NCBI GenBank assembly: GCA_027186245.1 | Contig: CP114493.1 | Location: forward strand, 5,773,501 to 5,837,500 | Length of the DNA: 64,000 bases | Source of the DNA: Coriaria nepalensis | Taxonomy: Eukaryota; Streptophyta; Magnoliopsida; Cucurbitales; Coriariaceae | Reading direction: 5' to 3' | In this document: positions 39,141 through 50,831 of the stretch, in pieces | Layout of the letters: each line of letters begins with the position of its first letter | Position numbering within the stretch: position 1 is the stretch's first letter | Position numbers and translations under genes: made by a program | The notes under the pieces: model-generated | Database searches by the model: none | What the model was told of the DNA's origin: nothing | Seen by the model: only the letters and a program-made list of their open reading frames with translations

Positions 39141-41179
39141 ATCTCCACTTTAAGTCTAAAACCGATCTATCACCATGCCTCAATGAGTCATTCTCAAAAG
39201 TCCCTTATAACCTAATTTTGGTATGTCACCTCATATGTAACGAATCCAAGCAATACTTGACTTCATTACAGTAACAACCTTAGTCTCCATATCCGAATGA
39301 TTCACCTCCGTGCAAACTTTACAGATGTGTGCGGTACCCGAAGCAATATGGTCATAAAAAAATTATATTTTATGTCTACATATTTTTTTCGTTCGTGTGC
39401 ACCGAATTCTTATCCAAGTGGATTGCGCTTTGACTATCCAAGTAAACCGTACACTTACCATCCATAATGCCTGCTTCCCTAAGCAGGCTTTGTAATCAAA
39501 TGGCCTCCTTGAATGCTCTATCAAGGACACATATTTTGCCTCTATCGATGAAAGTGTCACCAACCGTTGTAGTTGGGTCTTCTAACTAACACATTCTGCC
39601 CAAAATAAATTGAAATGAGGTGGTTAATTTTCGGGAATCCCGATTACTTGTAATATCACTATCTATAAAATCAACTAAACTCAAAGTGTTAATCCAATTA
39701 TGAAAATGTAAATCCAAACTAGAAGTGCTAGTAATATACCTCAATCACCACTTTAATGCATTCCAATGTACTAAAGAGGAACTTGAAATAATGCTACTTA
39801 GTAAAAAAATAGAAAACAATAGATCCGGACAAGTACTAATCATAGAATACATAATTGATCATATGGCATTAGAGTAGGAAATATGCTCTATTTTCTTCAC
39901 TCTTTATTCGAACTCATGTGCAAAGTGCAGCCCGAATCTTGTCATTCACAACAATACATTGTGAATTTAGGAAATGGAAAATGAAAGTTGCAATAGCCAC
40001 ATTGCCTTCATTATTTCCTTGAGATGGCCTCTTGATGTTGTTATTCAAAGTATAACAATCATTTTTTAAATGACCGGGCTTATTATAATGATAACACTTT
40101 TTAATTTCTTTATTATTGCTATTTGTAACTTGTTATTTTTTCTTAGGATTTTTACTAGAATGACCAAAATTCTTATTTTCATGCTTTCCTTTAACAAACA
40201 AGTTTGTGTTGGTTATCTTACTTATATTTAGCTCCCATTCCCTAGCCTGAATACCCATTACAACTAAGTCAAGCTTAGGTACTTCACCCATAACTTTAAT
40301 GTATTTTTAACTACCATATAGTCATCGGGAACCAATTGAAGTAAAATCATGGCTTGGCTTGAATCATCTAATGCATGAGCAATTCCTTTTAAAACTAAGT
40401 TCATTTTTAAAAATTCGTCTAAGTTGTCATCTAAATTTTTCGACATATTCATCTCTCAATTAAAAAGACTGCCTTTAAGATATGCTAATTTGAGTGCATA
40501 TTATGTAGCACGAGTGAGTTTAGCTAACCCCACAAAGATAGAGGTGTCTCTGCCCCATTTACCTTTCAGAGCACGTTGTCCCCTAAGTGCATAATCATGA
40601 GATCGTACACCTCTTGATCTAGCTTTGCCCGTTTAGCAAACGTTGGGCTGTCCATTTAGCATCATCTTGTTCCAATGCTATGACAACTTTATTGTGAGAG
40701 AGAAATGCCCTCATCATTTTCTTCCAAGTTCCATAATCGGACTTCCCATCAAGTAGCATCTCCATCCAGGTGATCATCATTTCGATCAAGAAAACAAGCA
40801 GAAAAATACACTTGAAAGCAAAAACAGCAAGTATAATTTTTTGTTTTCTTTATCAAAACCAGTACCAATAACACTTAAATCACTTCAAAGTGCAAACAAT
40901 TGCAATTTACTAAATGCATGAACTTATCATTACAAGAGAGACCTAAGAATTTTAGATCTAACTTTACCAAAGCAACTTTAAGAAAAATCCAAAAAGTTTC
41001 AAATGTTTAACATCCAATTATACAAATGCATAATAACCTAATCAAGATCATATACCGAATAATCAACAACCAATTATTCGATCAAGAAGTTTATGCATAT
41101 CCCATGTACAATCATTAAACAATCAAGAAACTTTAATTCCGATTTCTCAACCTTGATCAAATCTAGCTCTGATATCATT

Positions 41180-41976
41180 TTTATATTTTATTCAAGTTTT
41201 ACTTCTAGTTTAGTCACACTTTTGTAACCTAAATCCAAATCAATTTTCATATAACATACCTACGGTTCAGTTTGGTGAAAAGCAAAGAGTCGAATATAAA
41301 CATTTATCGTACAAATTACTCTTAGAATGCAAATAGTGAGCAAACTTTTGTATTCACACTACCGATTTCTTTAAGGACTAAAACAGTGACTATGAAATTG
41401 ATAGGCAGATTTTTTGGCAATTAAGCAATGCACGAAAAATGAAAAGACACAAGAAAATTATAATCATTCGTCCATATGATCAAATCGATCAAAATAGATT
41501 ATATTCACTCGAGCTTTAGATATCCGAGAGATTCGTTTGCATTAGTGATAAAGTTTGGTACATACACACTTCCAATCCCTAGATCCGTTAACATACATGC
41601 TCAATCATCGATCATAAATTCAACCATAGAAATCAATCCTATACCCATATTTTGCAGCTAAGAGAATATACCAAAGTAAATCCGAAATCAAACCTTGAAT
41701 CAAGTAGAGAGATAAAGAAAAATGAGCAAACTGAAAGATTAAGAGATTAAACCACCGTAATCAATGGAGTCCAAAAATTGCAGATCGTTATTACACAAGA
41801 AAGGGAGAGCAGCAATTAGGACTATAAGCAAAAGAAAAGTCACCTGACCTAAACCGGATTATAATAACTCATACCAATTCAATTTTCCGACCCAGCAAAG
41901 ATTCATTGAGTTACGCTGAAAACCAAAAAGCAACCCAATAAACCAACCGGTTTTGGGCTCAATTAAACCAGCGGTA
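41180..41976 (-). repeat. 5' LTR of the deleted copia element
   Basis: About 797 bp; it has a roughly 65-bp segment near 41275-41345 absent from the other LTR. Flanking 5-mers are tttct (38407-38411) and ttttt (41977-41981), a possible eroded target duplication. Confidence 0.75.
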
Positions 41977-43356
41977 TTTTTCTATTTCGATATTGATTGA
42001 TAACTAAAATTTAAAAACCAATTTTTATAAATTTCGAATATAAAATTTTACTCATGAAAGCAAAAATAGAAAAGGACATGCACCTTTTCTTATTTTCAAC
42101 CCTTTTTTTTCCCATTGGGTTAAAGAAATTTACCCATCATTTTTTTTGTTTTGTTTCATATCATAAAGGCCCAAAAAAAGAAAAGGTGAAATTCATCAAT
42201 CAATTCTTCCTCCAATTTCATTCCACTGTATATCATAAAAAGCAAGAAATCTGTCATCGACTTTAATTTAATGTACCACCATGTCAAGGTGGACAAGAGT
42301 CAGTAGTCACTCTTCTATTTCTTCTTTCATGTCTGTATTTTCTTCCTACTCAGGATTCCTTCCCTTCTTGTCATGCCATGTACAGAATTGGCCTTACCCT
42401 TCTCCAACTCTTAATCCAAAACTCCACAAAAACCAATTACCATAAACAGTAAAAGGAAGCCCAAGGTGCGCAAATTCAAGTCACAATCAGGCATCAGAAA
42501 TGAATACCAGCATCAGATCTCTATTCCTTCGAGATTTGAAAGAATCTTCGGAATAGTTTTTATATCATTTCTGTCTCACATTTTCACATGTCAATCCACA
42601 TATTCTAACATAATCTCAAAAAACCCACTACAAGCAAGGAATTGGAATCCACAGCAGCACAGCTACCCACGCCAATCCTCAACCCACAATCAAATAATTA
42701 ATTGCCAAATCAGCTAATTAAACACCCAAATGATAATCATAATAAATAAAGAGAAAGGATAGGAGTAAGTGGATGCAACACTAATTTCCCTGAAACCGAG
42801 ATTTATTAATAGCAAATTACAAGAAGGAAATATATATATATATATATAATAACTTAAGTAAGATCCCTTTTACATTCCCAAAACTAGACCAAAGGTCAAG
42901 ACAATGAACACTGAACAGTTCGAATTTCAGTAAACTCTTGAAGATGAAGAAAAGAGATGGCAAGACCTTTTTTCCCCGAGGTGAAATGAATTAGGGATGA
43001 GACTAAAGCAGGAAATAAGAAAGAATTGGCGAACTAGTAAGCCTAAGATTTTCAAAATATTGGAGTCTAAAGAAAGAATCCGGGTTTGTTTTAATTTTCC
43101 AAACCTAACCCAGAGGAGGCTTTTTTCTCATCCTTTTTCGTTTCTAAACTTAAGTAGTAAGAAAAAAAATGGTGAAAATGAATCTTTTCTTTCAAAGAAG
43201 CTTTCTCTTCTCCTTCCCCTTTTACTTGTTACTACCTTCCTCTTCTCAAACTCGCCTTTCCCCACCAAAAGTCCAAGTGAAAAAAGAATGCATATGTTAT
43301 TGTATACCAAGACTTTTATACTGTTAGCTACCTCTTCTATCGCTGAAAAAAAGATT
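41977..43356. other. Spacer and 3' flank of the CCCH zinc-finger gene
   Basis: No recognisable gene. A TA run lies at 42832-42848. The part from about 42.8 kb to 43356 is probably 3' UTR of the minus-strand CCCH gene. Confidence 0.4.
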
Positions 43357-45507
43357 TCAGTTTTGCTGAGCAACGAGATGATCTAGCTGCATTTTCTCAA
43401 GCCATGCCCCCAAAACTGCCTGATCCACTGCTTCCATCTGGGAATTCATAATAGAAGTCTCACTGGAGGAAGCAGTGGTCATACCACCCGATGTAGGTGG
43501 TGGTGGTGGAGGCTGTGGTGGTGGCAGCTGGGGTGGTGCTAGCTTCTCTTTCAACTCTGTTGGAGATTCTCTAACAAGTGATTGGACCCATGATAAATCA
43601 GGCTCTTCCCCATTGTTCCCAAGCTCAAATGAAGAAGAGCGACGAAGCTTACCAAATTCATCTGCATTAACAGTCCAATCAGCCTGTCCATTAGAAGATC
43701 CCCATTTAGACCAAGGACTTATTGGAGAGCCCATAGCCAGTGTCGATGAATTGGAACCAAGCTCCCTTGAACTGAGGCTCCGAAATTGTTGTTGCTTCTC
43801 TCGCTGAGCTAACACAGACATTCTAGAGCTTAATGGTGAGACGGGTTCCACATTTCTAGGAGACATTCTGCCTGAAGATGGAACCCCAAAAGAAGCCTGC
43901 AATAAAGGGTGGTCAACATTTTTTGGAGAGTAGTTTGTGTTTATCGGTGATAACATACTCTGTTGCTGCTGAAACTGATTGAGAAGGGCAGATTTATGTG
44001 TTGGAGAGAAAACAGCAGAAGCCAATGCCTGATCAGAGTAACGGGGGGATGAACTTTCAGCAGAAAAGAGATCATCAAGATTTGAAGGTGTTAGAATTTT
44101 CATTCGGCCAGACCGACCCAAACCATTGGAACTTAAAGACGGTTGGGAAAGAGAGGAAAATTGACTTAGAAGCTGTTGCTGATGCACGTCAAAATCAGAG
44201 AGCATATCATAGTCCTCAACTGGAATGTCTCTTGCATTCAGAGAAGATCTCAGGCGACTGGATTGTACATTGCTTCCAGGAAGATGCAAGGCTGGGACAT
44301 TTGGTTGAGGCCAAGCCATGGAAGAGTGTGACATGCCATTGGCAGATGGAGATAAAGGAGGAGTGAACGGTGAAGGAGACATGACAGACATTGAAGATGG
44401 AGAGCCAGGTAAGAGGTTCATAGCAGCCGCATAATCCATTGCAGCAGCAGTGGAAGCACCACTACGAGGAGAAGGGACAGCAGAACCTGTGGAAACATAT
44501 AATGGGCGGAGTTCTTCTGCAGTGTGGGCAAAGAAGCAGACTCTCCTTGCGCAGCTTGTACCATCCTTGCAAAGTCGAGTTCTGTATTGTGCTGGGTGAA
44601 GCCAACACTCAAAAACTCCATGGGCATATTCACACATATCTCCTCGTCTACAAGCCCCCTTCCGGAAATCTGGACAAGGAACACAACTGTAATGGAACTT
44701 CCTTGGGTCCCTCCTTCGAGCATTTTCTCCGGGATGGACAAAAGGGCACTCGGTCCAATCATGAGAGTAGGCACGTGAGCAAGGCCGCACCTTAAAAGAA
44801 TACATCCTAAATTCATCGGTTGCATAAATGCTGTTCTTAATGTCTGGGAGGGATGGGTCAACAGGGTATTCTTTCTTTTCTGATGCAGAAGATAGAGGGA
44901 AATCACTAAACTTGGACCTCGTCGGTGAAGAAACTATTTCTGAACTAGAGAAAGAACCGTTTTGAGGGGATGCTGGAAGAGGAGGAGAATCCGAATTGAA
45001 ATTCCTTGAAACTAGTCCCTGAAATTCACCAGAAGACTCATTTGTTGATAGCAGCGCTTCAAGAGTTAATTTGACATCTTGAAGCTTTGGAGGAACGACG
45101 ATAACATCAACGGGACGACCTCCATTACCATCCACCAAATTTGGATCGGCACCAGCTGTTAAGAGCAGTTTCACAACCTCAATAGCATTCACAGCCCCAC
45201 CTGCCGCTGCACAGTGCAGGGCAGTGCTTTTGTCAAGTCCAACAGAACGATTAACATCGGATTCGGACAAAGAAAGAATCAGCTTCATAATTTCAATGCT
45301 ACCATATGTAGCAGCAACCATTAAAGGAGTTCTATGCTGATTAACCATCTGCTTGGAGCCCTTTTGCCTACCATACCAAAGACCAATTTCATCTATACCA
45401 GAAGGATCACGCTCAACTGATGCCCTGAATCCCTCAATGTCATCATTAGCAGCAAGTTCTAGCAAACTGGCAAAAGCATCTTCAGTTTCAACGGTCAAGT
45501 TATTCAT
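43357..45507 (-). CDS. OXS2: Ankyrin-repeat CCCH zinc-finger protein, OXS2/AtC3H30-like, 716 aa
   Basis: Plant RR-type tandem CCCH protein; Arabidopsis OXS2 (At2g41900) works in stress tolerance and flowering and moves between cytoplasm and nucleus. Single-exon CDS. I chose the ATG at 45507-45505 ([20 protein letters not shown]); an upstream near-cognate TTG would add four residues. Two ankyrin repeats lie at about 65-150 ([40 protein letters not shown]). The Arg-rich block ([20 protein letters not shown]) is followed by the two fingers ([35 protein letters not shown]). The C-terminal half is Ser/Pro/Gln-rich with [20 protein letters not shown] and a proline run, and ends HLVAQQN. Arabidopsis OXS2 has an extra N-terminal segment absent here unless a leader exon supplies it. 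Confidence 0.93.
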   Translation of the reverse strand: MNNLTVETEDAFASLLELAANDDIEGFRASVERDPSGIDEIGLWYGRQKGSKQMVNQHRTPLMVAATYGSIEIMKLILSLSESDVNRSVGLDKSTALHCAAAGGAVNAIEVVKLLLTAGADPNLVDGNGGRPVDVIVVPPKLQDVKLTLEALLSTNESSGEFQGLVSRNFNSDSPPLPASPQNGSFSSSEIVSSPTRSKFSDFPLSSASEKKEYPVDPSLPDIKNSIYATDEFRMYSFKVRPCSRAYSHDWTECPFVHPGENARRRDPRKFHYSCVPCPDFRKGACRRGDMCEYAHGVFECWLHPAQYRTRLCKDGTSCARRVCFFAHTAEELRPLYVSTGSAVPSPRSGASTAAAMDYAAAMNLLPGSPSSMSVMSPSPFTPPLSPSANGMSHSSMAWPQPNVPALHLPGSNVQSSRLRSSLNARDIPVEDYDMLSDFDVHQQQLLSQFSSLSQPSLSSNGLGRSGRMKILTPSNLDDLFSAESSSPRYSDQALASAVFSPTHKSALLNQFQQQQSMLSPINTNYSPKNVDHPLLQASFGVPSSGRMSPRNVEPVSPLSSRMSVLAQREKQQQFRSLSSRELGSNSSTLAMGSPISPWSKWGSSNGQADWTVNADEFGKLRRSSSFELGNNGEEPDLSWVQSLVRESPTELKEKLAPPQLPPPQPPPPPPTSGGMTTASSSETSIMNSQMEAVDQAVLGAWLEKMQLDHLVAQQN

Positions 45508-46575
45508 GGTTATGTCCAATAGTTAACTTTCGAGAAAATAATGAACAGATGAGTGGAAGACGATCTCGGATCTAATAGCTCAACTCATAGCACATGCTTT
45601 ATTCATCGGCTGGAAAGCTAGCTGAAAACAAGATTCCCCCCAGGAAAAGAGAAAAGTAAGATGACCAGCAAATAAAATGTTTGCTCTGGAACAATTTAGA
45701 TGATAAATAGCTATATATCCATTTAATAGATACATAGCAAAGCAGAGTTATCAATTTCGTTCCTGTTTCCATTTAATAATTATTTGGATTCATTTTCATC
45801 GAAACTAGATGAGAAAGTACAAATTTTTTATAAAAAAAATCAGGTTATCATCCAATATATTGGAGAAAAATAAAGATTTTTTAGGAACGATTACAAAAAG
45901 GCGAACCATTAGCATCAGTCACTTTGAGGATCGTTTCCTTACAAGCGATGTTAACTCCATGTATATAGAACAAGAAAATGAACAGCAGCAAGAACAATTC
46001 GAAGGAAAAAAAAAAATCACGGAAAGGACGAAGAAATCTTTACAACTTTGCGGTTAGGATAATAGGATCAGAGTCGATGAGGCTTCTTCCACAGTAAAGA
46101 ATTTGAAGTAGAGTAAAATAGATAAAACATGCAAATCACTTATTGAAAGTAAATCTAACCATTCAATTTTATACTTTTCTTCTAAAAATATGCTAAAAAA
46201 AACCAAAAGGGCAAGGCAAGCAGGACCAAAAATCAACTCCATGTGATCAATCAATCACTTTTCTCCTTCTCTTAAACAAAGAATCATCATCAAAGATAAA
46301 AGCTCGTAGATAGCAAAAGCAAAAGTCTAGTCTGAGCACGAAACACATAACTCCGATCGAAGAGAATCTTACCGATTTTCCAGCAGAGGAAGTGAGTAAA
46401 ACCGCATTTCAGACTGTCAGGCACAGAACGATCTAGAGATTCAAAGAAAGAGGATCTTTGGCTATCGAGAAAACCAGAGAGAAACTAGCTTCTATTATTT
46501 TCTTCAGCGAGAAAATTGTGAGCGGGGGAAGTGAGAGAGAAGAGAGAGAGAGAGTTTGCTCTTCTTTCTTCTCCA
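45508..46575 (-). promoter_or_regulatory. 5' leader of the CCCH gene with probable leader intron
   Basis: On the minus strand GAAAATCG is followed by the donor GTAAGATTC at 46372, a strong splice site. The acceptor should lie close to the start codon (45.53 kb). This fits the leader introns common in the family. A GA/CT microsatellite lies at 46530-46555. Confidence 0.5.
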
Positions 46576-47772
46576 ATACCGAAGCTCTGCTTTCACATGA
46601 AAAATAAGAATAAAAAATAAAAACTTTTTTTTTACTAATATTTTATTAAAAAATAAAAAATAAAAAACCTCCCTGAAAAGCCGAAGAAGAAAACTAAAAG
46701 GCACTGAATGTATATATATATATATAACCTTGTATCTCAGGAGCATGTACCGTGCAATCTTTTATCCAATCAAATCAGCCCACGTAATATGTTTCCTGAA
46801 AAAGAGTCATTTAAAGCACAAAGAAAGGGCCAAATAAGTCATTTCATCATCCATGTTCCCATATCTCGAAACTACGTGGCCATAAATGATTGGCCGGCTT
46901 CATTTAATTACGGTATTTCCGGAATACGAAACAAGAACTCCTTGTAATAATTATAATGGTCAAATTCTGCGTAAATTCAACTTAAATTCACCCCACATGA
47001 AAAGCAATTCTACAAAGGACTGATCCTGTGCTCGCACTTACAATAATATTCAATCAAGGACGTTGGAAAATATGATTCATTTCAATGGACGTCAGAGATC
47101 GGTCACGTGAGGGTGTCTTGGAGGCGGTGGTTGTGTAGGGTGAAAAGTAGTGGATCCTACACCCGTATGGCAGACCGGTTGGGAAGGTGGGAAGGTGGAA
47201 AGGTGAGAGGAAATACAGGTTAGGTAAGTGTAAGAAGAAAAAAGGAAACTGGGAGGAGCCGGTTAACTCGCTCGTGCAAAGAGGATGGATTAGATTAAAT
47301 AGGAGTGAAATGAGGGTTGGCGTCCGCCAATGAGATATAGATTCGGATTTCGGACCCTCTGGATTTTATCGTACGGTAAACGGACTTCATGTATCTGTCT
47401 ATTTTGGTTCATTTTTGTGGAGTCAAATCACGAGTGTCGAAATTTGAAAGAATTATAATTATAATTATAACAGCTACAAATTTTACACCCCCAAAAGAAT
47501 CAAGTATACTCGTTAAACCCCCCAAAATTTTTATTAACAATTTCATAACCCCCAAAAAATTTCACTGTTGGCAGCAGTTATTTTAGTATGACTTTAAGAA
47601 CCATGGAGAACAGAACATCTCTCTTCTTCAACTACCAGCAACATTCCTAATTTTCTTCTCTCAACCTTTCCACTTCATTATTTTTCAACTCTTCCATCAT
47701 TTTGTTTCAATCATTACCTTACTTATCAAGAACTCCTCCTCAACATTCTCACATAATATTTAGCAACTCCCC

Positions 47773-47803
<31 letters not shown>

Positions 47804-48666
47804 TTATTAGTCATTCTCATATAAAAATTATATAATTTTCTTAAGAAAACTCAAATTCTAATAGAAGAAGGAATAGTAAAAATAAAAAATAAAATAAATA
47901 AAAATATTAAATTTACCTACGTCGATTTCAATTTAAATAAATTTGTCAAAAAAAAAAACATATCAAACTCTTTTGCAAGTGACAATCATAACAATACTTT
48001 AATAATTTTGTGACCATTGAAAATTACTATAACGAACTGCCCATCCCCTCACTCGACCGCACCATAAATATTATCTTTTTTAGATGAATTAGTTAATTAA
48101 TTAAGTAACTAGGTTTCATTCGGACAATTTTTTTTTTTTTCCTATTAAAAGATTTTTCTCTCTCTTATATACGACCTCATCCTCGTTGGAATATGACTTA
48201 CAAAAAAAAAAAAAAAAAAAAAAAATTGGTCGGCTTGATTGGCATCCTATTATTGGAACCTAAGTGGGGCAGGCCATTTGCATCACAGACACATATCATG
48301 CTCTTCTTGGGTTGGAGGTTTGTATGAGAACTGTTTTCTGTTTGATAGTAGAATTATTTGAAATAGATTGTTCATTTTCAGATTCGATTGCATATTTCAC
48401 AAGTGTCGAGTGGGTTTGAAATTATGATTAATTAAATATATAATTTCTTTATTTAGTTTGATTTGTAATTTGATTGAAAATCATTTTCTTTTTTTTTAAG
48501 TAAGTGAGAAAATATATTATCTAATTTAAAAATAAAATAAAAAAATTGTGTATTTCAATAGGAGTGAAATGGTTTACTTATTTATACATACATTCTCTCT
48601 TTTATATATTATGTAAATTTTATTATGAGTAATTTTTTAGATTTTATTTTTTTTAATTTCAAAAAA
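46576..48666. other. Upstream region of the CCCH gene and AT-rich spacer
   Basis: No gene seen. A CACGTG box sits at 47104-47109, a possible G-box/ABRE for the CCCH gene. Simple repeats: TA near 46711-46725, (ATT)n at 47773-47803, and a run of 25 A at 48202-48226. Confidence 0.45.
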
Positions 48667-49025
48667 TAATAAATTGATAAGTATAATAATTTTTTTCTTT
48701 AAAAAATTTTATAAAAGAAGATAAAATTTTTTATTTATAAATTAATTATAAATTTTTTTCTCTTTAAGTAATATGAGATAAATTCTAATATTCCCCCTTC
48801 ACTTTGGATTGGTCATTCCGAAAACTTAACAAATGATACAATGAGTTAAAAATATTTACCAATAGAGTGTGGACACATATATTTAGGGTCTCACTCTGAT
48901 ATCATGATAAATTGATAAATCTAATAATTTTTTCCACTAAAAAATTTTGTAGAGAAAGACGGAACTTTTAACTGATAAACCAACTAAAAATCTTCTCTCT
49001 AAATAATATAAAATGAATTCTAACA
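48667..49025 (-). mobile_element. TRIM: miniature LTR retrotransposon, about 359 bp
   Basis: Two direct repeats of 124 bp (48667-48790) and 121 bp (48905-49025) enclose a core of about 114 bp. On the minus strand the upstream repeat begins TGTTAGAATTC and ends TTATCA, i.e. TG...CA. It is followed at once by TGATATCAGAGTGA (48904-48891), a tRNA-Met type primer-binding site. The core ends with a purine tract (AAAGTGAAGGGGGAA, about 48805-48791) right before the second repeat. There is no coding capacity. Flanking bases aaaaa (48662-48666) and taaaa (49026-49030) could be a worn 5-bp target duplication. Confidence 0.8.
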
Positions 49026-50634
49026 TAAAATACCCTTAAATTTAATTAAATTCATAATCAAATCATTATTTATTAGTATTTTATATATAATCAAACACAG
49101 TAAAATTACCGATCTCATTCCTAAAGGATAAATGAGGAATGCTCTAACCTTAAAATGTTAGACCTAAAAGAGGATTCAAAGCCACAGCCAAAAACTTTCA
49201 TACAATTTTACCAAGCTCTTTTAAGTTCTTCTTACCAATTAGTTGCATTATATATAATACTAGCTTATAAGTTTGTGCAAAAAAAAAAAAAAAAATTATA
49301 GTAACTAAAATCAACACTTTTTGATCAATGTCACTATCCAAAATTTTAGTTCTACATCAATCGAAACTTGTACTATACCAATCCGTGGTACAATTTTCGG
49401 TCGGTTTCGGTGCATTAACCAAAATATTAATATTAATAATTATTATTATATTTTTCCTCTTTTATTTATTGAAATATATCATAAATTTAATTATTTTAAT
49501 TATGATATTCATCTAAAAAAATATTTTGTAGTCGTTATATATTACAATATCAAAATAATATGAAAGTAATTCTACAAAATAAAAAATAAAAAAGTAAAAA
49601 TTACATACATCATAATATGTTCATAAATTGATATAAAATAAATTCAAAACTACAAAAGTCAATACAATTAAATAAAGGAAAAAAAGAAGAAGAAGATAGT
49701 AATAGTTGTTTGGTTATAATTTATGGGTGCATTGAGAATCGTTATAATCATAGATAGAATAAAATTCGTAAAGAAATGGAGCAATATAGATAATAAAATT
49801 AAATTTATATTTTTTTTTATATTCTCATTATTATTACTTTCTAATTATGTAATGAGAATAATCGGTTTTTAACCAGTTAAGTAATTATTTTTATTTTATA
49901 TAATAGATAAAATATAATTAAATAATAAAAATAAAATTGATTTTATTTTTTAATTCTAAAAAATTACAATAAACTAGTGGAAGAGAAAGAAAAAAAAAAC
50001 AAATGTGTACCGCTGAAAAAGAGTTATCGGTGTAGTCGATTTCAATTTGATTTCCACTTAAACAACTTTTGCACAACCCTATCAACCTAAACTATCCACA
50101 AATCATGGCCCAAAACTACGCCATGCAAGTGGGCTAATTCTTGGGAAAAGCCCATTTTCTTCAAAGAGAAAAGAGAAGAAAGAGGCCTAAAATTTTCAGG
50201 ATAAAAAAAGGTCGCTGCCACCTGTTAAGAACAAATTTCAAGGACGGCCAAATGTCGGGTAGTAATAAGACAGTGGGAGTGGAAGACAGATTGATCGCAT
50301 GAGCAGCAGTAAACTCATCATTATAAAATATATTACTTACCCTTTCTCATCACACTCGATTTCAGTCCCCTTTTTTTGATTCTTCCACTTTTTTCTACCG
50401 ACTTATCTTTTCTTAGTTGACATTTAAATTTCATGGGCCTAACTTCAAGCTGTTAATCGCTCAAAGCTACAACCATTTTTTCATGGTTAGGCAGAAGAGC
50501 CAATTGGAGTCAACTCATATACTAATATTAAATAATTAGTTTTTTTTTAATTAAAAATACTAAAAACAATTTTATTTTATTTTTATAATTTAATTTATAC
50601 GAGCGATGTTCTAATACGATTTTATTTTATAAGT
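49026..50634. other. AT-rich spacer
   Basis: Nothing recognisable as a gene. Includes a 15-A run near 49280. Confidence 0.4.
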
Positions 50635-50831
50635 ACATATTTTTATACATAATTTTATATATTTTTAAATTTATTAGATTAAAACTAATATGATAGTAAA
50701 TATTTTAGTATTTAATAATTACAAATTAATAGTGAATACTTATAAAATTCAGTAATATTTAATTAATTATTAAATTAGTTTTAATTTAATGAATTAAAAA
50801 AATATTTAAAATATTATGTAAAAAAAATATG
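50635..50831. repeat. Long imperfect inverted repeat, MITE-like fold-back
   Basis: The left arm, from acatatttttatacataatt to attaaaactaat (50635-50689), is matched by the reverse complement of about 50771-50831 over roughly 58 bases with small gaps. The inner loop is AT-rich and itself partly self-complementary. No clear target duplication was found. Confidence 0.6.

Larger units (their letters stand above)
38412..41976 (-). mobile_element. Internally deleted Ty1/copia retrotransposon with two LTRs
   Basis: Two long direct repeats bound about 2 kb of internal sequence. On the minus strand the order is 5' LTR (41976-41180), a primer-binding site complementary to initiator tRNA-Met at 41178-41167 (TGATATCAGAGC, 11 of 12 with the usual site), gag pieces (NLDDNLDEFLKMNLV near 40.4 kb), a zinc knuckle (near 40.05 kb), then directly the RT end and RNase H (YSMISTCPDL near 39.86 kb, TLSSIEAKYVSLI near 39.55 kb), a purine tract AAAGTGGAGAT at 39141-39151, and the 3' LTR (39140-38412). 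Integrase and most RT are missing. Gag and RNase H carry stops, so it is dead, but it may once have been mobilised in trans. Confidence 0.82.

Noticed and set aside
43475..44906. Long plus- and minus-strand frames overlapping the CCCH gene
   Set aside because: Shadows of the single-exon CCCH CDS in other frames; low complexity comes from its Pro/Ser/Gln-rich tail.
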